From: Nipponacmea schrenckii
Lineage: Eukaryota; Mollusca; Gastropoda; Lottiidae
Reading direction: 5' to 3'
DNA: 64,000 nucleotides
Assembly (NCBI GenBank): GCA_030562195.1
Contig: JAUJPP010000007.1
Location: forward strand, 19,837,769-19,901,768
Below the pieces are notes generated by a model. The model saw only the letters and a list, made by a program, of their open reading frames with translations. It ran no database searches and was not told the origin of the DNA. Positions 37,101-50,079 of the stretch are shown here, in pieces. The position numbers and the translations under genes are program-made. How positions within the stretch are numbered: position 1 is the first letter of the stretch; every line of letters starts with the position of its first letter.

Positions 37101-40100
37101 GCTTTAAAATAACAATAGAATCAAAATACTTGTCTGTGTGTGCACACATTTCAATTAAAACATCAAATCATTCTTTCTATTTCAATGAACTTAATTTGCT
37201 CTTTCCTGACTATTTTTAAGACTTCTCTTAGATAATTATATAGTATATAAACATTAAAAAAGATATATAAAGTACTATATAGCTTGCTTTTATGTTATAT
37301 TTCAGCCAATGGATATTAGTTTATTGATGTTGGGTTTAGCCTTTAGATTAAATCAATTTGATCAAGATTTCAGTCAATATATTCTACCTCAGTAAGTATT
37401 GTATAGACCTCTGAATGATTAGTTATTCATTTAATTTGTGTTTTGTTTGCTACTGAATTTATTAATTCATTAGCTTTGAATGTTTCCTGATACAACCTTT
37501 AAATGAAATTAAAATAACCTCAAATAAACCAAAATTCTGATACTTTTTGTTTGGAAATAAGTACCAATTGCTTTTGAAAGAACACAGTTTAACCAAAATG
37601 GATATTACCTGTCACTTGTCCAATAATATAGAATATTTAATGAGTTTTTTTTATCAATGTAGACATCAAGTATGGAGAAGTTACTATGAAGGTGAAGTTG
37701 TTCAATGGGCTGTTGCTTTTAGAGTTCGGTTACAGAATTTAGTTTTACTGTCAGTTGAAAATGATCAGGTAATGTTTATGTATTGAATATTAATAGTATT
37801 CACATTAACTGTATTTCATTAGCACCATTATTGTTTATTAATTTAATGTTTGATTTTTTTTAACATCACTAACCTATACATATCCAATGGAGCCTATTTT
37901 CAATATGGCATTTTAAAAGGAAAATCAGACATGTCCAGCATATATAACCAAATCAATAGCCCTGATTAATACCTTGTTATGTTTAATTGTATAATTTGGA
38001 TGTGGCAGTTATCTGTAGTGGATATGGTACTAGATTCAACTCATCATAATCAATACTAAATCAAAACCAAAATAAGTCAAAACACAAAATATCTTCATGT
38101 CACTCAAACTTTCACTCTCAGCAAATTACATCTTGGTTAATTGAGAATTATTAAGGTACATAACACAATAGAATGTTTAATTATTTTATAACTGAGTAGT
38201 GAGTTAAATATGACATATATTTTATAGTTTAAAAGTAAAGAAATATGTTTAGAAGGTCCACTATCTCAACCAACTAGTAGAACAATCAGTAGAAGGAGTT
38301 TCAGCTTTTCTTTGAAATCATTAACACCATCAGTTAACAGTGCCTTCAGCAGTATTCAATCTTCTGTTATATCAACGCCCAAACATGTATGTTGGAATGT
38401 TTTTTAATTTTTTTTAGAAAGAACTGGCCCTTGCTGGCAGTTTTACTGAATTTTTTAACTATCACCTCACCATATTCAGGCATTAAAGCAATACATATAG
38501 ACTACACATCAACTCTAAAAATTAAATAACTTAATGACTATCTATTTGTAATGATATGATAACATTTTAAATATGATAATCTTATGTACAATTTTTTGGA
38601 TATATTACACCATTGATATCTTATATAACTTTTTCGAGCTAAATGGCCTTGTTAAAAGAAAAACCGAATCGACCTCTTTCATATAGAATTTACATGAAAA
38701 TTTTTCATTGTTTGCAGGTGCCTGAACATATAATTAAAACTAAGAGTACTACAATTATTGAACAGAGCCCAGAACAGATTTCAATTGGCTTTCCTGAACC
38801 ACAATTTAACTTTGATACTCAGTCTTTAAATGACACTGAAACCACAACAAGATACATAGGTGGGATACGAACGTCCAATTCCTTGCCAGACATCATTAGA
38901 ACTACGACAGAGGGACGACCTCAATCTTCTCTTGATATCACTTGTCTATCAGTCCACAGTCTGGATATACAAGATGATCCTATTCTATTCAGTGCACATT
39001 CTGACTCTAATAGAACCCCTACTCAAGATTTACAACACAATGAAGATCTGGGGTCAAACAAAGATCAAGGCTCTATAGGAGTTCAAGGTCAATTAAAGGG
39101 TCAAGGTGTTGACTATGATTCTGATACAGATGAAGAAATTGGAGAAGTAATGAAGAACTTTCATGAATCTGTCGATGAAGCTGATAATGTTTCTCCTGTC
39201 AGTGAAAAAGTTGCCTATAGTTTTCCTCAAATTTCTACCATTAAAGTTGCAAAAAGCAGTAGAAATGCTGACAGTGAAAACCTTATGAGGCAAAATAGCT
39301 TGCCAGTTACAACAGTGCCATCTATTAGTGTCTCTCAAAACTCTGGATTCCTGTCTAGAATGTACACAGCAATTTTTAATAAATCAGGATCAAATAGTTT
39401 ACAGACTTCTAGAGATGATTTAACTTCTTATGTGGCCAACTCAACCTTACAGTCAGACTTTATGGATTCCCTTGTGTCAGATTTGTCCACAGTGACCATG
39501 CCTGACCTCCCGAATTCCAATGTTCTACTGCCTGTAATCAGGCTCAGCTATTGATATGATGGTGCTTTTACAACGGAATATATACTTTGTGCAAATGTTA
39601 TGTGATATTATATATCCTTCCATTCAATCAGAAGAACTTCCTGGCGTTTCCTGTGATACTATAATTAGATTGGAATTCCAACAGTTTACAGCTAAACAAG
39701 ATGTGTATAGCAGATTTTTAAAGGTAAGTTACCTTCATATTAGTTTGTGCGATTTCAAGGTATTTCAACAATATTTTATTCTCAGGCTTCCTCTAATAAC
39801 CTCCACCACTCTCCATACAGCGATACATTCTGTGGAACCACATGGTGGAGACTTTACACCAAGTTTATTCGAGATCACTCTTTTGTACTCAATCTTGGTA
39901 TCTTCTGAACTGGAAAATGAGATACTGTACATCTGTACTTAAAGGTACAGAAACCAGTTGCAAGGGGCCAAGTCGGACAAGTAGGGCAGATGAGACACCA
40001 TTTGCACTCCATGACTTCCATGATTGCAGTCAGTCACCAGCAATCGCCAAATTCAAGCAGCAGTTGTGAACACAGTTTGAAGCACAAGAATGAAGCATTT

Positions 40101-43100
40101 CACACAAGAAAATGTAGAGGACGTCACAATGATCAATAATGTTACATGTCACATCGATCAATAACGAAACACGTCACATCAATCAATTATTTTTTAGACT
40201 TTAATCATAAGTTATGTCAGCACGTTCCAATAAAAGTGACTGAATATCTGAAAACTTTTGGAGTGCCCCTCGTATATCAATATGGATTTATAGTTATTCT
40301 GGTATTGGTTTGATCATGAGCTCAATCAAGTAGTCATATTTTGTGAATAAATGAATGCAACAATCATGTTTGTGTTCATGCTACAAATCATCTTCTTAAT
40401 AACCGTGTTTCCACTTGGCCAAAAAGCCTGCTTTAAGCTAGCTTTTCTGTGTTTCAGCTTGTTAAATTGCCGAACCATTACACATTTTTTACAAGTGGAG
40501 GAGAAGTTCTAGTTTTACGTCCCCACACGCGACATCAGTAGTCTTGTACATCGCGACCTGTCAAGAATGTGCTGCTTTTTTTTATCGAGACTAAAGTGGT
40601 TCGGGAACCAGATAAACTAAGTGGAAACACAGCGTGTTCGGCAATAAAGCTGGCTTTAAAGCTAGCTTTACTTCACATAATTCCAAGTGGAAACACAGTA
40701 ATAATCACATATCTTAACATGATTGAGATTGAGAATCATATTTGTCATATAAAGCTTTCAATCCTTGAACTGTTGACTATAATATTTATTTTTTTTTGTA
40801 GACAATTCGTGAGACTATATGTATGTATGTTGATAATATGTTATCATTAGATTTATGTGGTACCTCTTTATCTCTATCAAAGAAAATATTAGGACCTCAG
40901 GTAGGTCTTATTTTGGTACTGAGTTTATCCAAGAAGAAATATGACTAGAATATACCATTTATCTTTTATTTGATAATGGTAATGTACATTGTACAGTGCT
41001 GGCCCGTTAACATTCATATACAAGATTAGGATTATCAGTTTCTTTTATTTTTGATTTATATTACTGATTAAGACTATAAATATTTGATTATCACTGACAT
41101 TCACTGAGAATTAAGTAGAAACTGAATATTTGATTACAAGGTCAAAAGCCTGAAATGAAAGATTTTTGTCTTTTCAGTTGATAGAATATATAAAAACTCA
41201 ACAAATTAGTGGATTGTTATGGGGATGTCGACATCAACTGCAACCGCCAACAGATTGTTTACAGTATGCTAATAAACAAACAAGTTATTTATGTGATAGA
41301 TATGAACCAATAACTCAACAGGTACTTCATTCAAAAACTATGTCTTTCTTATTGTCAGGTATTTTTCACTCCTGTAAAAAATATAAATTGGGGAATTTAT
41401 TATGTGATATGTAATTCTTTGGTCTGAGACAGTACGTAACTTGAATTTGTAGTAGAATAACCAATGTAATGTTTATCTATATTTTAGATGTGTAGTAGAA
41501 TAAACAATGTATTGTTTATCTATATTTTAGATGTGTAGTAGAATTATCAATGTAATGTTTATCTACATTTTAAATGTGTAGTAGAATAATCAATGTAATG
41601 TTTATCTATATTTTAGATGTGTAGTAGAATAAACAATGTGTATTTATTAAGTCAATTATTGGAACATTATGAACAGCAGTTATTACTATGTATAAATTTG
41701 ACTCATGGTGAAGAAGACTATGTTGATCTGGAAGATGATGTTGGTGGTAACAATGGGAGAGAATCAACTGTTTCTGCTTCCAGTAGTAAGTTTTCTTGAC
41801 ACAGTCATTATTCAAAGAGACCCTTCAATCAAAGGCCAGAATAAATGATGTGTTTTTTTGTTGGCTTGGTCAGTCTTATTCGTATTAAACACAACTTTCG
41901 TTCTATATATTATTTATTAGATTTTTTTAACAACTCTATCTAAGGTCTAACTCCTCTATATTACTTTCATTTGATTGAAATCACTGCCAGCCAATTGATT
42001 TTCTACCCACTTCTACTCTGTGATTATTGGATTTTATTTAATTTTAAGGTTCTGCCCTCATTATGATGATAATTTCCAACTGACTCCTGGGGGAAATAGA
42101 ATTTGATATATCTTTATATATGTAACCAATAATTACTCATGAAATATTTACAGATTATTCTATGATTGAGAGTTTATTTGATGGGGATAATGAAGAAAAT
42201 GAAATTAAGAATTATTGTAGAAAAACAACAACAACAACAAATAAACGATCTTTTTCTTTTATACAAACTCATATCATGTCAGTGTTACGTGGTATGGTCA
42301 AATTATTGTCTTATAGGGTAAGTTGGTGCATAGGACATATTCAAATATACCCATATTCAAAGTGTCACACTTTCATTATGGCATGCTAATAAAAAGGTTT
42401 CAACATAAAGTTTCAAAGTATTTGAAACTGGTAGTTTTTTGTTTTAAGAATGGCTTATTTATATTTAAATTTAGATTGTAAGTGTTGTTTTAAAAAGCCA
42501 ATCTTTGTATTTGACTCATTATGGTTTTGTTTTGTTTAAAATCTATTAGTAATGAACTAGAGATAGTAATTTATTTGGAAAATGATCTGTATGATAAATA
42601 TGAGAAGTTCACATAGTTATGATTATATGAGATCTATGAATTTTGAATATCAGTAAATGAGAACCTCTGCAGTAGGCTTTAAGATTTACCACATACTTCT
42701 TACTTTACTAGTTTATTTCTTTATTTCAGTTAAACTTATTTCTAAAAGATGCCATACCATTATTATTAGAGTTGAAATCCACCAGGGAGTCTGTGGGGAA
42801 GTGTCTGAAACCCATAATAGAATTTCTAACTAATTATTTCACTAGTCTCAGTCAATGGTTATATAAAGATTGTTATTTGATGCTTCATGAAAATCTCTGG
42901 ATATTTATTGTCCAGGTAAGTTAATGTAGTTCTTGTTATAAGTTTTGTTTAGGGAATACAAGTAGGTGAGTTGTGTTAATAAGAAGTTCAAGCTCTCTTG
43001 TGTTTTGTGACTTTTTTAGTTGGTAAATTTATCTTATTGGGTCAATCATTTGACACTATGATTGATTTGAATTTAATTATGGCCAATTACAATATTTGAT

Positions 43101-46100
43101 TTTGAAGTTGAATGTATCTGTCTTTACTAGTACAGTAGATGTAGAATTACCGGTATCAGACTTACAATTTTTGTATACAGTATAGGTATTTTATTTAGTT
43201 CTTTCTCTTCAAATTACATTTCTGAAACATAAATGAAACAAATTCACAAGTCATAAATCAATTATTTTGATGATGAAGCACATGAGTTTCAAAATTTTTA
43301 AAGCATTGTTATAAATTGTAGAAAATCAAAATTCATTCAAAAATTTCTCATGCTTTGCAGGATTTTGAGCTGGAGGTGGATAAATTAAAGAAAGAAGAAA
43401 GAGGTGTACAGACCAAGGCTCAGAATCTTATTCAGGCTATTACAGTAAGTAAACAAACTTCCTTCTGGCAATATTAAATCCCTTTCAAGGGTCCATGTCT
43501 TGTTGTGTGAATATTTATAAATGGAATTAACTCTTTATTGGATACATTTAAGTTGCTTTGCTGATGATTTTGCATCCATGTGTAAACTGTTTTTACTAAG
43601 CTTCAATCAAGGAGAAATATATACAAGTAAAGAGATAAAATGGAATTATTGTTTTATTTTCAGTATTTATTAAAGTTTATGAATAATAATGATAATGGTA
43701 TATCTAAAAAACTTCTATTATCACAAGCTGTGAGTAGCCATTCAAAACAATTATATGAATGCCCTTTTATTAAATCATAAAATCTTTAATTGTCCATCAT
43801 TGCTTTGTTTTATGCAATTGATTGCATCATAAGTTATAGTAGTTGCTTCCCTTTATTAACTGGATATTTTCGCTATCCATTTGACCACTGATACCTTAGT
43901 TGTAGAAATAGGAATTTTATTTCAAAACTCATCAGCAAGTACACAGCTCATCTTAAGAATTGAGCCATTATCGCTAAAAGAACGACTCATCTTTTCTGGA
44001 GACTGTGATGTATAAGGTGAAAAGAAGATTAATTTGAAGAATTTTTGATGGAATTATGCAATTGTCCTGCATTTATAGTACATATTTTCAAGACATAAAT
44101 GAACCTCATAAAATAGAGAATCTGTCCCTTTAATGTTAAAAGTGCAAATATAATTTCCTTCATTCTTCTTGTTCAGCAGATTTTTATTTTTTGTATGTAT
44201 AGGACGATGTTTTATTTCAACTTCAACTGTTTACCCTAACAACTAAGCAACTTGTTTCTCTGTATCTTACCCTCACAAAACAGGTACAGTCCATTTGTCA
44301 TCAAACCCTTAAGATACTCCACTCTTCTTGGGTTTTATTGTATTGCACACAATGTAAAATGAAATTCTTTACTGCAGTGCATATTAATAACAAAATATGG
44401 TTAGGCTTGTGGGGCAGCTTTATAAAAATTGTCCTCATATATCAATAGTAGCTTTGCCTATGCAATAGTGATAAATAAAATACTTAGTTTTCGTGGAATT
44501 GCAAGAACCACAAATGTGTGATTGAAAATTTGAATGTTGCAAATGCTCTAGACATATGTATAATCCCTTTAAAATACTTATTTCAGAATGAGCCTCATCT
44601 AATCACTGTAGACCCAGCTATGACTACATTACTGTATAAACTATGTGAAGATCTTGAAACTAAAAGTAAATGTTTTAATGGTCATATTCTAGTCAGTTGG
44701 TTGATGTACCATAAACAATTAGTACAGAAAATAGGTAAAGGTTTTAACTATGCTCTTTTTCACCTTTTTGAAGACAATGCTCCTTTGTCTGACAATTTTA
44801 CTTCAAAGAATTTTGTTTTATTTTATCACCATCAGCCATTAATTTTAAATTCTTCAGAACAATTTGTGAAATATAGAAGTCATTACTTTGTCTGTTATAG
44901 TAATTAATATTTCATCAAGTCAAAATATGAAATGTGGTCTTTAGTTAAAATTAAATATAATCTTTAAAGATCTTGGCTTTTAGTAATTTAATATACTTTA
45001 ATACTTTAATAATCAGTAGAAAAATACACAATATTGTCTTCATTTAAACCTCTTGAATGATGTATAGGGTTGCTTTTCAATTGTATTTCAATCAATTGTT
45101 TCTCCTGTTTTTATTTAGTTAATATTTTAAAATCCTGTATTTAGTTTAGTGTCCTGCGGGGGAATTATCTTTGATTTACAAACTTAATATAGTCGAGGTG
45201 AACAGGTGCATAACATTTTTATATGCCCACATTATAAACATTGTGAACGCAGTAGAGACTACAGTTTTTTGTCTGTTTCAAATAAAATGGAGAGTGGTTA
45301 TTTTTTCCTTATGAAATCTTGAACAAGTTTGATATTATCAATTTTAACTGTTTTTAGTTATTGCCCTTGACTTAGTCAAAACGCATTAAAATTTACTTGT
45401 GAACGTGATAGAGACTACAGTTTTCGTCTAATTTGAATGAAATTTAGTGTGATCATGAATATTAATGAGATCTCAGATTAGGCCCAAATAATGTTGGAGT
45501 TTCAACCTGTGTTTAAACAGAAATATACTTTTCAGTTGGTTCCTTCTAGGCAACCATTTGTAAAGAAATGGGGTTAAGTGGTAATCTCATTTGTGTGTTT
45601 TTTTATATTTCATAATTGTGATATAAGACATAAGATTCTTTATCACCTGTTATAATTCATCATATCAGAATCCTCTAGAAACATTGCATCAAGTTGGATG
45701 TGATTGGCCTTTTATATAATCCTTTTATATGATTATGTAGAATCCTACATAGAGCCAGATGAGGAAAGCCATAAATGACTTAAACCTTATGATCTTATAT
45801 GAATTTATACTGTTAGGTCACTCTATCCTTAGCTAAATCATTAAAAGATTAGATCATTATCAGCAAAGGGCTTCTTCATCCTTTTAATCCAATGTTGCTA
45901 TTGTATCTTTAGGAAGTAGATGAAATCACATGAATTGTAAAAAAATCTAGTCTTATGTCAAGCTTTCTGCACCTCATTGGGCTAATAAAGAAGGATGCTG
46001 CTATGATGTAAATGTCAAAGGTCAAAAGTCAAGAGACAATTTGATTCAAAATACTCAAAGGAATGCCTTTTGTCATTAAATATATTGGACCACAGTTCAC

Positions 46101-48211
46101 TTTATCTAAATAGCTTTATATGAGGCAGTGAACTTAAAGTTTTTAGTTAATTAATACTGCCAGAAGGTAAGTGTTAGAAAAATTATATATGATGACAATC
46201 TTCCAAGAAAATTTACAAGGATATAATAGAATGAGTTTTAAGATACAATTAAATCTGTTGTAGATCCTTCATATAAATTGGGACCATTTTATAGAGAGAA
46301 AGCTGTGGAATTTTGTCAGAAACTGTTAAATCTTCATATTCTGGTTGATGTTGATGCCAATTCTCCTGCAGGTAATTTAAACCAGTTACTATTTGATTAT
46401 TCAATTGAATTTCTTAAGGGCCAAGAAAGTCTATTCCGTGAGACAAAGTAACCCTAGTATTCTGTAATTGTTTTGTGTAGCCAGAAGCCATTCTGTCTAG
46501 ACGTTTAAAAATTTGAATTATTTGAGGCTATTGTATGTCAGTATAACATTTAAATTTTAATTTTAATTCACATTTTGAAAACTGGAATGAAAAAAAGGGA
46601 CATTCTGAAAAGAGATAAAAACAAATGGATTTACTGTAATCTTCAACAAACTTAGGATTTTTGTTAGTGTCTAGTTTTTAAGTTATGTATGAAATGAACT
46701 TCAATTACATGCATTTTTATACACCCACATGAAATATGTTCGTAAACTTTTCACAATGTGTGGTTCTTGATGGATTTGGATGAAACTTGGTGTGATAGTG
46801 TCACAACCCAAAGATGGACCATTACCATTACCCAAGCATATAACCTATGAAAAATCAAAAATATCCAAAAATAGTTTATATGAATTATTGCCCTTGTTCT
46901 TTAAAACATGTTTCTGTACAGTCATATTTTTATGCAAATTCAATTCTGCCAGTGGGCATATATCAACATGGCTGACTAGCTATCTTTCTTCTTATGTGCC
47001 CCTTATATACAATGGTACTCAAGAGAGAGTAAAGCTACTTAATTTGATTTTTCACAGATAGGAACCAATGTACTACTCCCAGCTTAGACGGTGTATCAAT
47101 TCACTATCCTGGAATAACAGTCTACTCTCAATACTATCATGATGCTTATACTTCATCGGAAGAGGAGATAACTCCTACTGGATCACCAAGAACACCTTGC
47201 AATTCGAACACACCCAGGCTTACTCCAAAATCTGGTCAAAAAGTTACAGTTAAAGACTCACTTAATCCAAATGTTAAGGACTTTATGGAAACAGAAGTTG
47301 AAGTGAATACAGTACAATCATTTACCCAAATTCCTCAAATTGTGTGTGATAGTGAACATTTTGGAGAAATGCTGGATTCAGATTCTGTAGGTTTCAATGA
47401 TAATGAAAGGGGAGCAAAGCAGGGTGAAAAAGACATAATAGAACCAAAGAAAACCAATTGTTCTACTGATAAAGGACCAAATGACAAAAATGAATTAGAA
47501 AGTGATGAACTCCAAGTTCGAAATGTAAACAATCAAAACCATTCTAGTGATCACAGTCAGGGTCCAAATTCTGAACTATCTTATCGTGATATGTTAAAAT
47601 CTCAGTATATGACTGATCGTGATAGGGTAGGATCAGGTTTTAATCTAACATCTAGTCGAGATAGTTTGACATCAAGAGAAGATCTAGACTCTTCTATATC
47701 TAGCATGAAATATCAGCCTATTACTGATGAATATTATGAGGAAGTTGTGAACCATTCAATCGACTCTAGGTTAGATAAAGACTCAATTCAGGGAGATGAA
47801 AATCAACAACTCAAAAGAAAACAGACCATAAAACTGCCATTGTTTAGTCGAAAAGCTCAAAGTGATTCTTCAAGGACTTCATCTCTGTCTACAGCTTCCA
47901 GTCGCTTTCTTCCATTCCACGATAGTAAGACACACTTTTATTATATTGACGAGGCTTATATCTATGGAAATCAGAATTTTACCCTAAAGGCTGAAAACTA
48001 CAATGAACATGTGAATAATTCTGAGACTCTAAGATTAGCAGAAAAATGTTTCCAGAAAAAAATAAGCCCATTATATTTACTAGTTATTATGTATGGAAGG
48101 AGAAAGTATGATGTAATAGCTAAAAGTGTAATATACCAGTTATCTAAGACAGTTATAGAGGAGATAAAAGATTATATAGATATACCCTCTAATACCTGTG
48201 TCAGTAGCTGA
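31121..48211 (+). CDS. Munc13-like MUN-domain protein without visible C2 domains
   Basis: 30 exons: 31121..31281, 31579..31626, 31796..31856, 32443..32464, 32726..32784, 32986..33312, 33448..33528, 33808..33980, 34400..34511, 34755..34907, 35359..35464, 35742..35842, 36109..36192, 36367..36440, 36936..37029, 37306..37391, 37663..37768, 38228..38386, 38718..39723, 40802..40900, 41178..41321, 41617..41785, 42154..42317, 42730..42915, 43361..43444, 43664..43729, 44203..44283, 44587..44734, 46264..46371, 47058..48211. About 1804 aa, with one surplus base near 39543. By-eye similarity to UNC13D/BAIAP3: an N-terminal helix pair (ELIRRSFHLSHSQYNQYEK), MHD1 (SAIDMMVLLQRN; MCSRINNVYLLSQLLEHYEQ) and MHD2 (KPIIEFLTNYFTSLSQWLY to QLFTLTTKQLVSLYL, about residues 1197-1335). 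A Ser-rich acidic insert of about 330 residues splits MHD1, and about 385 mostly disordered residues end the protein. Vesicle priming is the family role. Gene structure is firm; the family call is moderate. Confidence 0.6.
32146..32189. repeat. Near-perfect hairpin in an intron
   Basis: Arms AAAATTTAGACCAGTCATA and TATGACTAGTCTAAATTTT pair at 18 of 19 positions around a 6-base loop. It lies in an intron of the Munc13-like gene. It may be the core of a small foldback element. Confidence 0.55.
39535..39545 (+). other. Apparent +1 frameshift inside exon 19 of the Munc13-like gene
   Basis: The long open frame from 38718 stops at TGA 39552-39554, while clearly homologous MHD1 sequence continues in the next frame from about 39544 to the donor at 39724. 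Omitting one base (for example C 39543) makes the exon continuous and the whole CDS divisible by three. There is no intron-sized gap between the two frames. Confidence 0.75.
40116..40190 (+). repeat. Three short tandem copies of a 25-bp unit
   Basis: ACGTCACAATGATCAATAAT, then GTCACATCGATCAATAAC, then ACGTCACATCAATCAATTAT. An imperfect minisatellite in an intron. Confidence 0.5.
40403..40698. mobile_element. MITE with inverted termini and TAATAA flanks
   Basis: The termini are CCGTGTTTCCACTTGG (40403-40418) and CCAAGTGGAAACACAG (40683-40698), nearly perfect inverted repeats. Both sides carry TAATAA (40397-40402 and 40699-40704), so the target duplication is TAA or TAATAA. TAA would suit PIF/Harbinger. 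Internal copies of GTGGAAACACAG (near 40622) and AAGCTAGCTTT arms show further self-complementarity. No coding capacity. Confidence 0.65.
41449..41640 (+). repeat. 43-bp tandem repeat duplicating a splice acceptor
   Basis: The unit GTAGTAGAATAA...TATTTTAGATGT starts at 41449, 41492, 41535, 41578 and 41621, exactly 43 bp apart. It spans the 3' splice site and first bases of the exon that begins at 41617. Upstream copies retain TTTTAG acceptors ending at 41487 and 41530; one copy has lost it (TTTTAAATG near 41573). Confidence 0.85.
44908..45220 (+). other. Intronic stretch, nothing recognised
   Basis: Part of the 1.5-kb intron 44735-46263 of the Munc13-like gene. AT-rich, with no coding or repeat signal before the repeat copy that follows. 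Confidence 0.35.
45221..45555 (+). repeat. Short copy of the 161-bp-core repeat element
   Basis: Starts ATATGCCCACATTATAAACA and has two core units (GTGAACGCAGTAGAGACTAC; GTGAACGTGATAGAGACTAC). It ends with AATAATGTTGGAGTTTCAAC ... TTCTAGGCAACCATTTGTAA, matching the right end of the element at 6257-7545. Confidence 0.7.
46706..46995 (+). repeat. Dispersed repeat copy (second subfamily)
   Basis: Begins TATACACCCACATGAAATAT, contains GGATTTGGATGAAACTTGGT, and ends CCAGTGGGCATATATCAACA. It lies in the last intron of the Munc13-like gene. Confidence 0.6.
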
Positions 48212-49079
48212 TATTAATCTTTCTTATTTCATGTTGTTATGGAATGTCTAATGCTTATACCCAGAATCAGAAATTTCTGACACCCACAGTAAAATTTCAC
48301 TGACTAGTTTTATTGCTACTGACTGAATGTTATGGCACAATTGTGTTTAATTGAATTGCTCATGGAGGTCACTGACTTTGTAATTTAATCCCTGATCAGA
48401 TATTTGAATGAGATAAATTTGATGTAGTTACTAAAAAAAACATGAAAAAATCCAAAAATTAAAATGGTTGTGTGAATCACAGATATCTGAAGTTTGATAA
48501 TTATAATACATGTATAGCTAAGAAATGCATATGTTTAGTGGCTATGATGTACCCATTTTGTTCCTATTTTAATTTCCAATACCTGTGGCTGAACTTTTAA
48601 ATATCAACTATACCTCCTTCTATATTTATTTAAATTCTCTTTGGAAATCTAGATCAAAACAGACAGAATGGTATTAATGTAATTGATCAGTTATGGGATT
48701 AGATATGCCAAATCCTACATGTATTACAAAATAAGATTGAGATGGAAATGAATATAGACAGGCATACCAGTATACAAGATCCCATGACAGCCTTCAATCA
48801 AAATATATTTAGATAAAAGATGATTATGTCACTTTAATAAGTCATGGACCTCCAACTTTTTAGCGACTTTTTCTAATACAGGGAAAAAAATCATGTAAGC
48901 GTAAATAAACTCTTTATTTTAATGACAGAAAACAGGTTTAATGCTCGGAATCATGAAGCTACATGTGAAGATCAAATTGAACTGTCATTTTATCCAGTGT
49001 AATCATCAGAAAATGTTTATTGAAATACAGTTAACAAAAGAAGTAATAGTAAAAGTGTAGAGAATTTAAAAATGACATA
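48212..49079 (+). other. 3' flank of the Munc13-like gene
   Basis: AT-rich, likely 3' UTR and spacer. No coding signal was seen. Confidence 0.35.
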
Positions 49080-50070
49080 TATTTTTATACTCCACGTGAA
49101 ATGTGGATCGTATGTTGTCGTCTCCGATGTCCGTTGGTCCATCCACAATTGCTCATAAATACTATAGAATGCACAATTCTTGACGGATTTTGAGCTAACT
49201 TTGTGTGATTGTTCGTAATCACCCAAGGATGAACGCTATTGAAAACCAGCGAAATTGAAAATTTTTTGTTATAAGTTATTGCCCTTGTTGTTCAACTCTA
49301 CGTTGTGCAATTCTTAACGAATTTTGATGAAACTTGATGTGAGAATGTCTTATAACTTAATTAAGGATGAACCCTATTGAAAATCAGCAAAATTGAAAAC
49401 CCGTTCAATCTCAACTCAACACTCCAGAAAGAACAATTCTTTATGGATTTTGATGAAACTTGGTATTTGTTATCACCCAGGGATGAACCCTTATAAATCA
49501 GATACATGTAAATAGAAATTAAGTATTAGTAATTGTCCTTGTTTTTGAAAACACATTCGGTTTTGGCTCGTAAACACTATAGAATGCAAATTCTTGACCA
49601 ATTTTGATAAAACTGGCTGAAATTGTTTGATCACCCAAGTATGAGCCCTATGGAATATTAAAAATATTAAAATACATTTAATATAAATTATTACCTCTGT
49701 TCTTTAAAACTGTTTGATTTGATAAATACCAAAAATATTTAATGAGGCATTGCCTTGTTAGAAGGTACGATTCATCACAGATTTTAATGAAATTTGATGA
49801 ATTTATCAGAAAAGTGTATGACTGAAGGATGAATATTTACAGTGATTGTTGCTGTACTGTCAAGTTTTTATTCAAATTCAATACTGCCATTGTGCGTAGT
49901 TTTCTTTGTCTGGCAGACTATCTTTAATTTAATGTCAAACTACCTGATCTCAAGAGAAAAATATCCTTTCAATTTATTTATATGTAAACCTTCTACAATC
50001 TGGTTATACATTGTACTTATTATTTGTGTGTGTAACATGTTCTTTTATGATGATGTGGGTATATCTTGAC
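49080..50070 (+). repeat. Multi-core copy of the second repeat subfamily
   Basis: Starts TATACTCCACGTGAAATGTG with GTCCGTTGGTCCATCCAC. A core around CACAATTCTTGACGGATTTTG / ATCACCCAAGGATGAAC repeats about four to five times in diverged form, and the copy ends GTGGGTATATCTTGAC at about 50070. Same architecture as the element at 6257 but a different core sequence. Confidence 0.6.
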
Positions 50071-50079
50071 AGCAGCGAC

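Noticed and set aside
41449..41640. Regular 43-bp repeats that could be mistaken for a CRISPR array
   Set aside because: The units are contiguous with no spacers and lie in a eukaryotic gene across a splice site.
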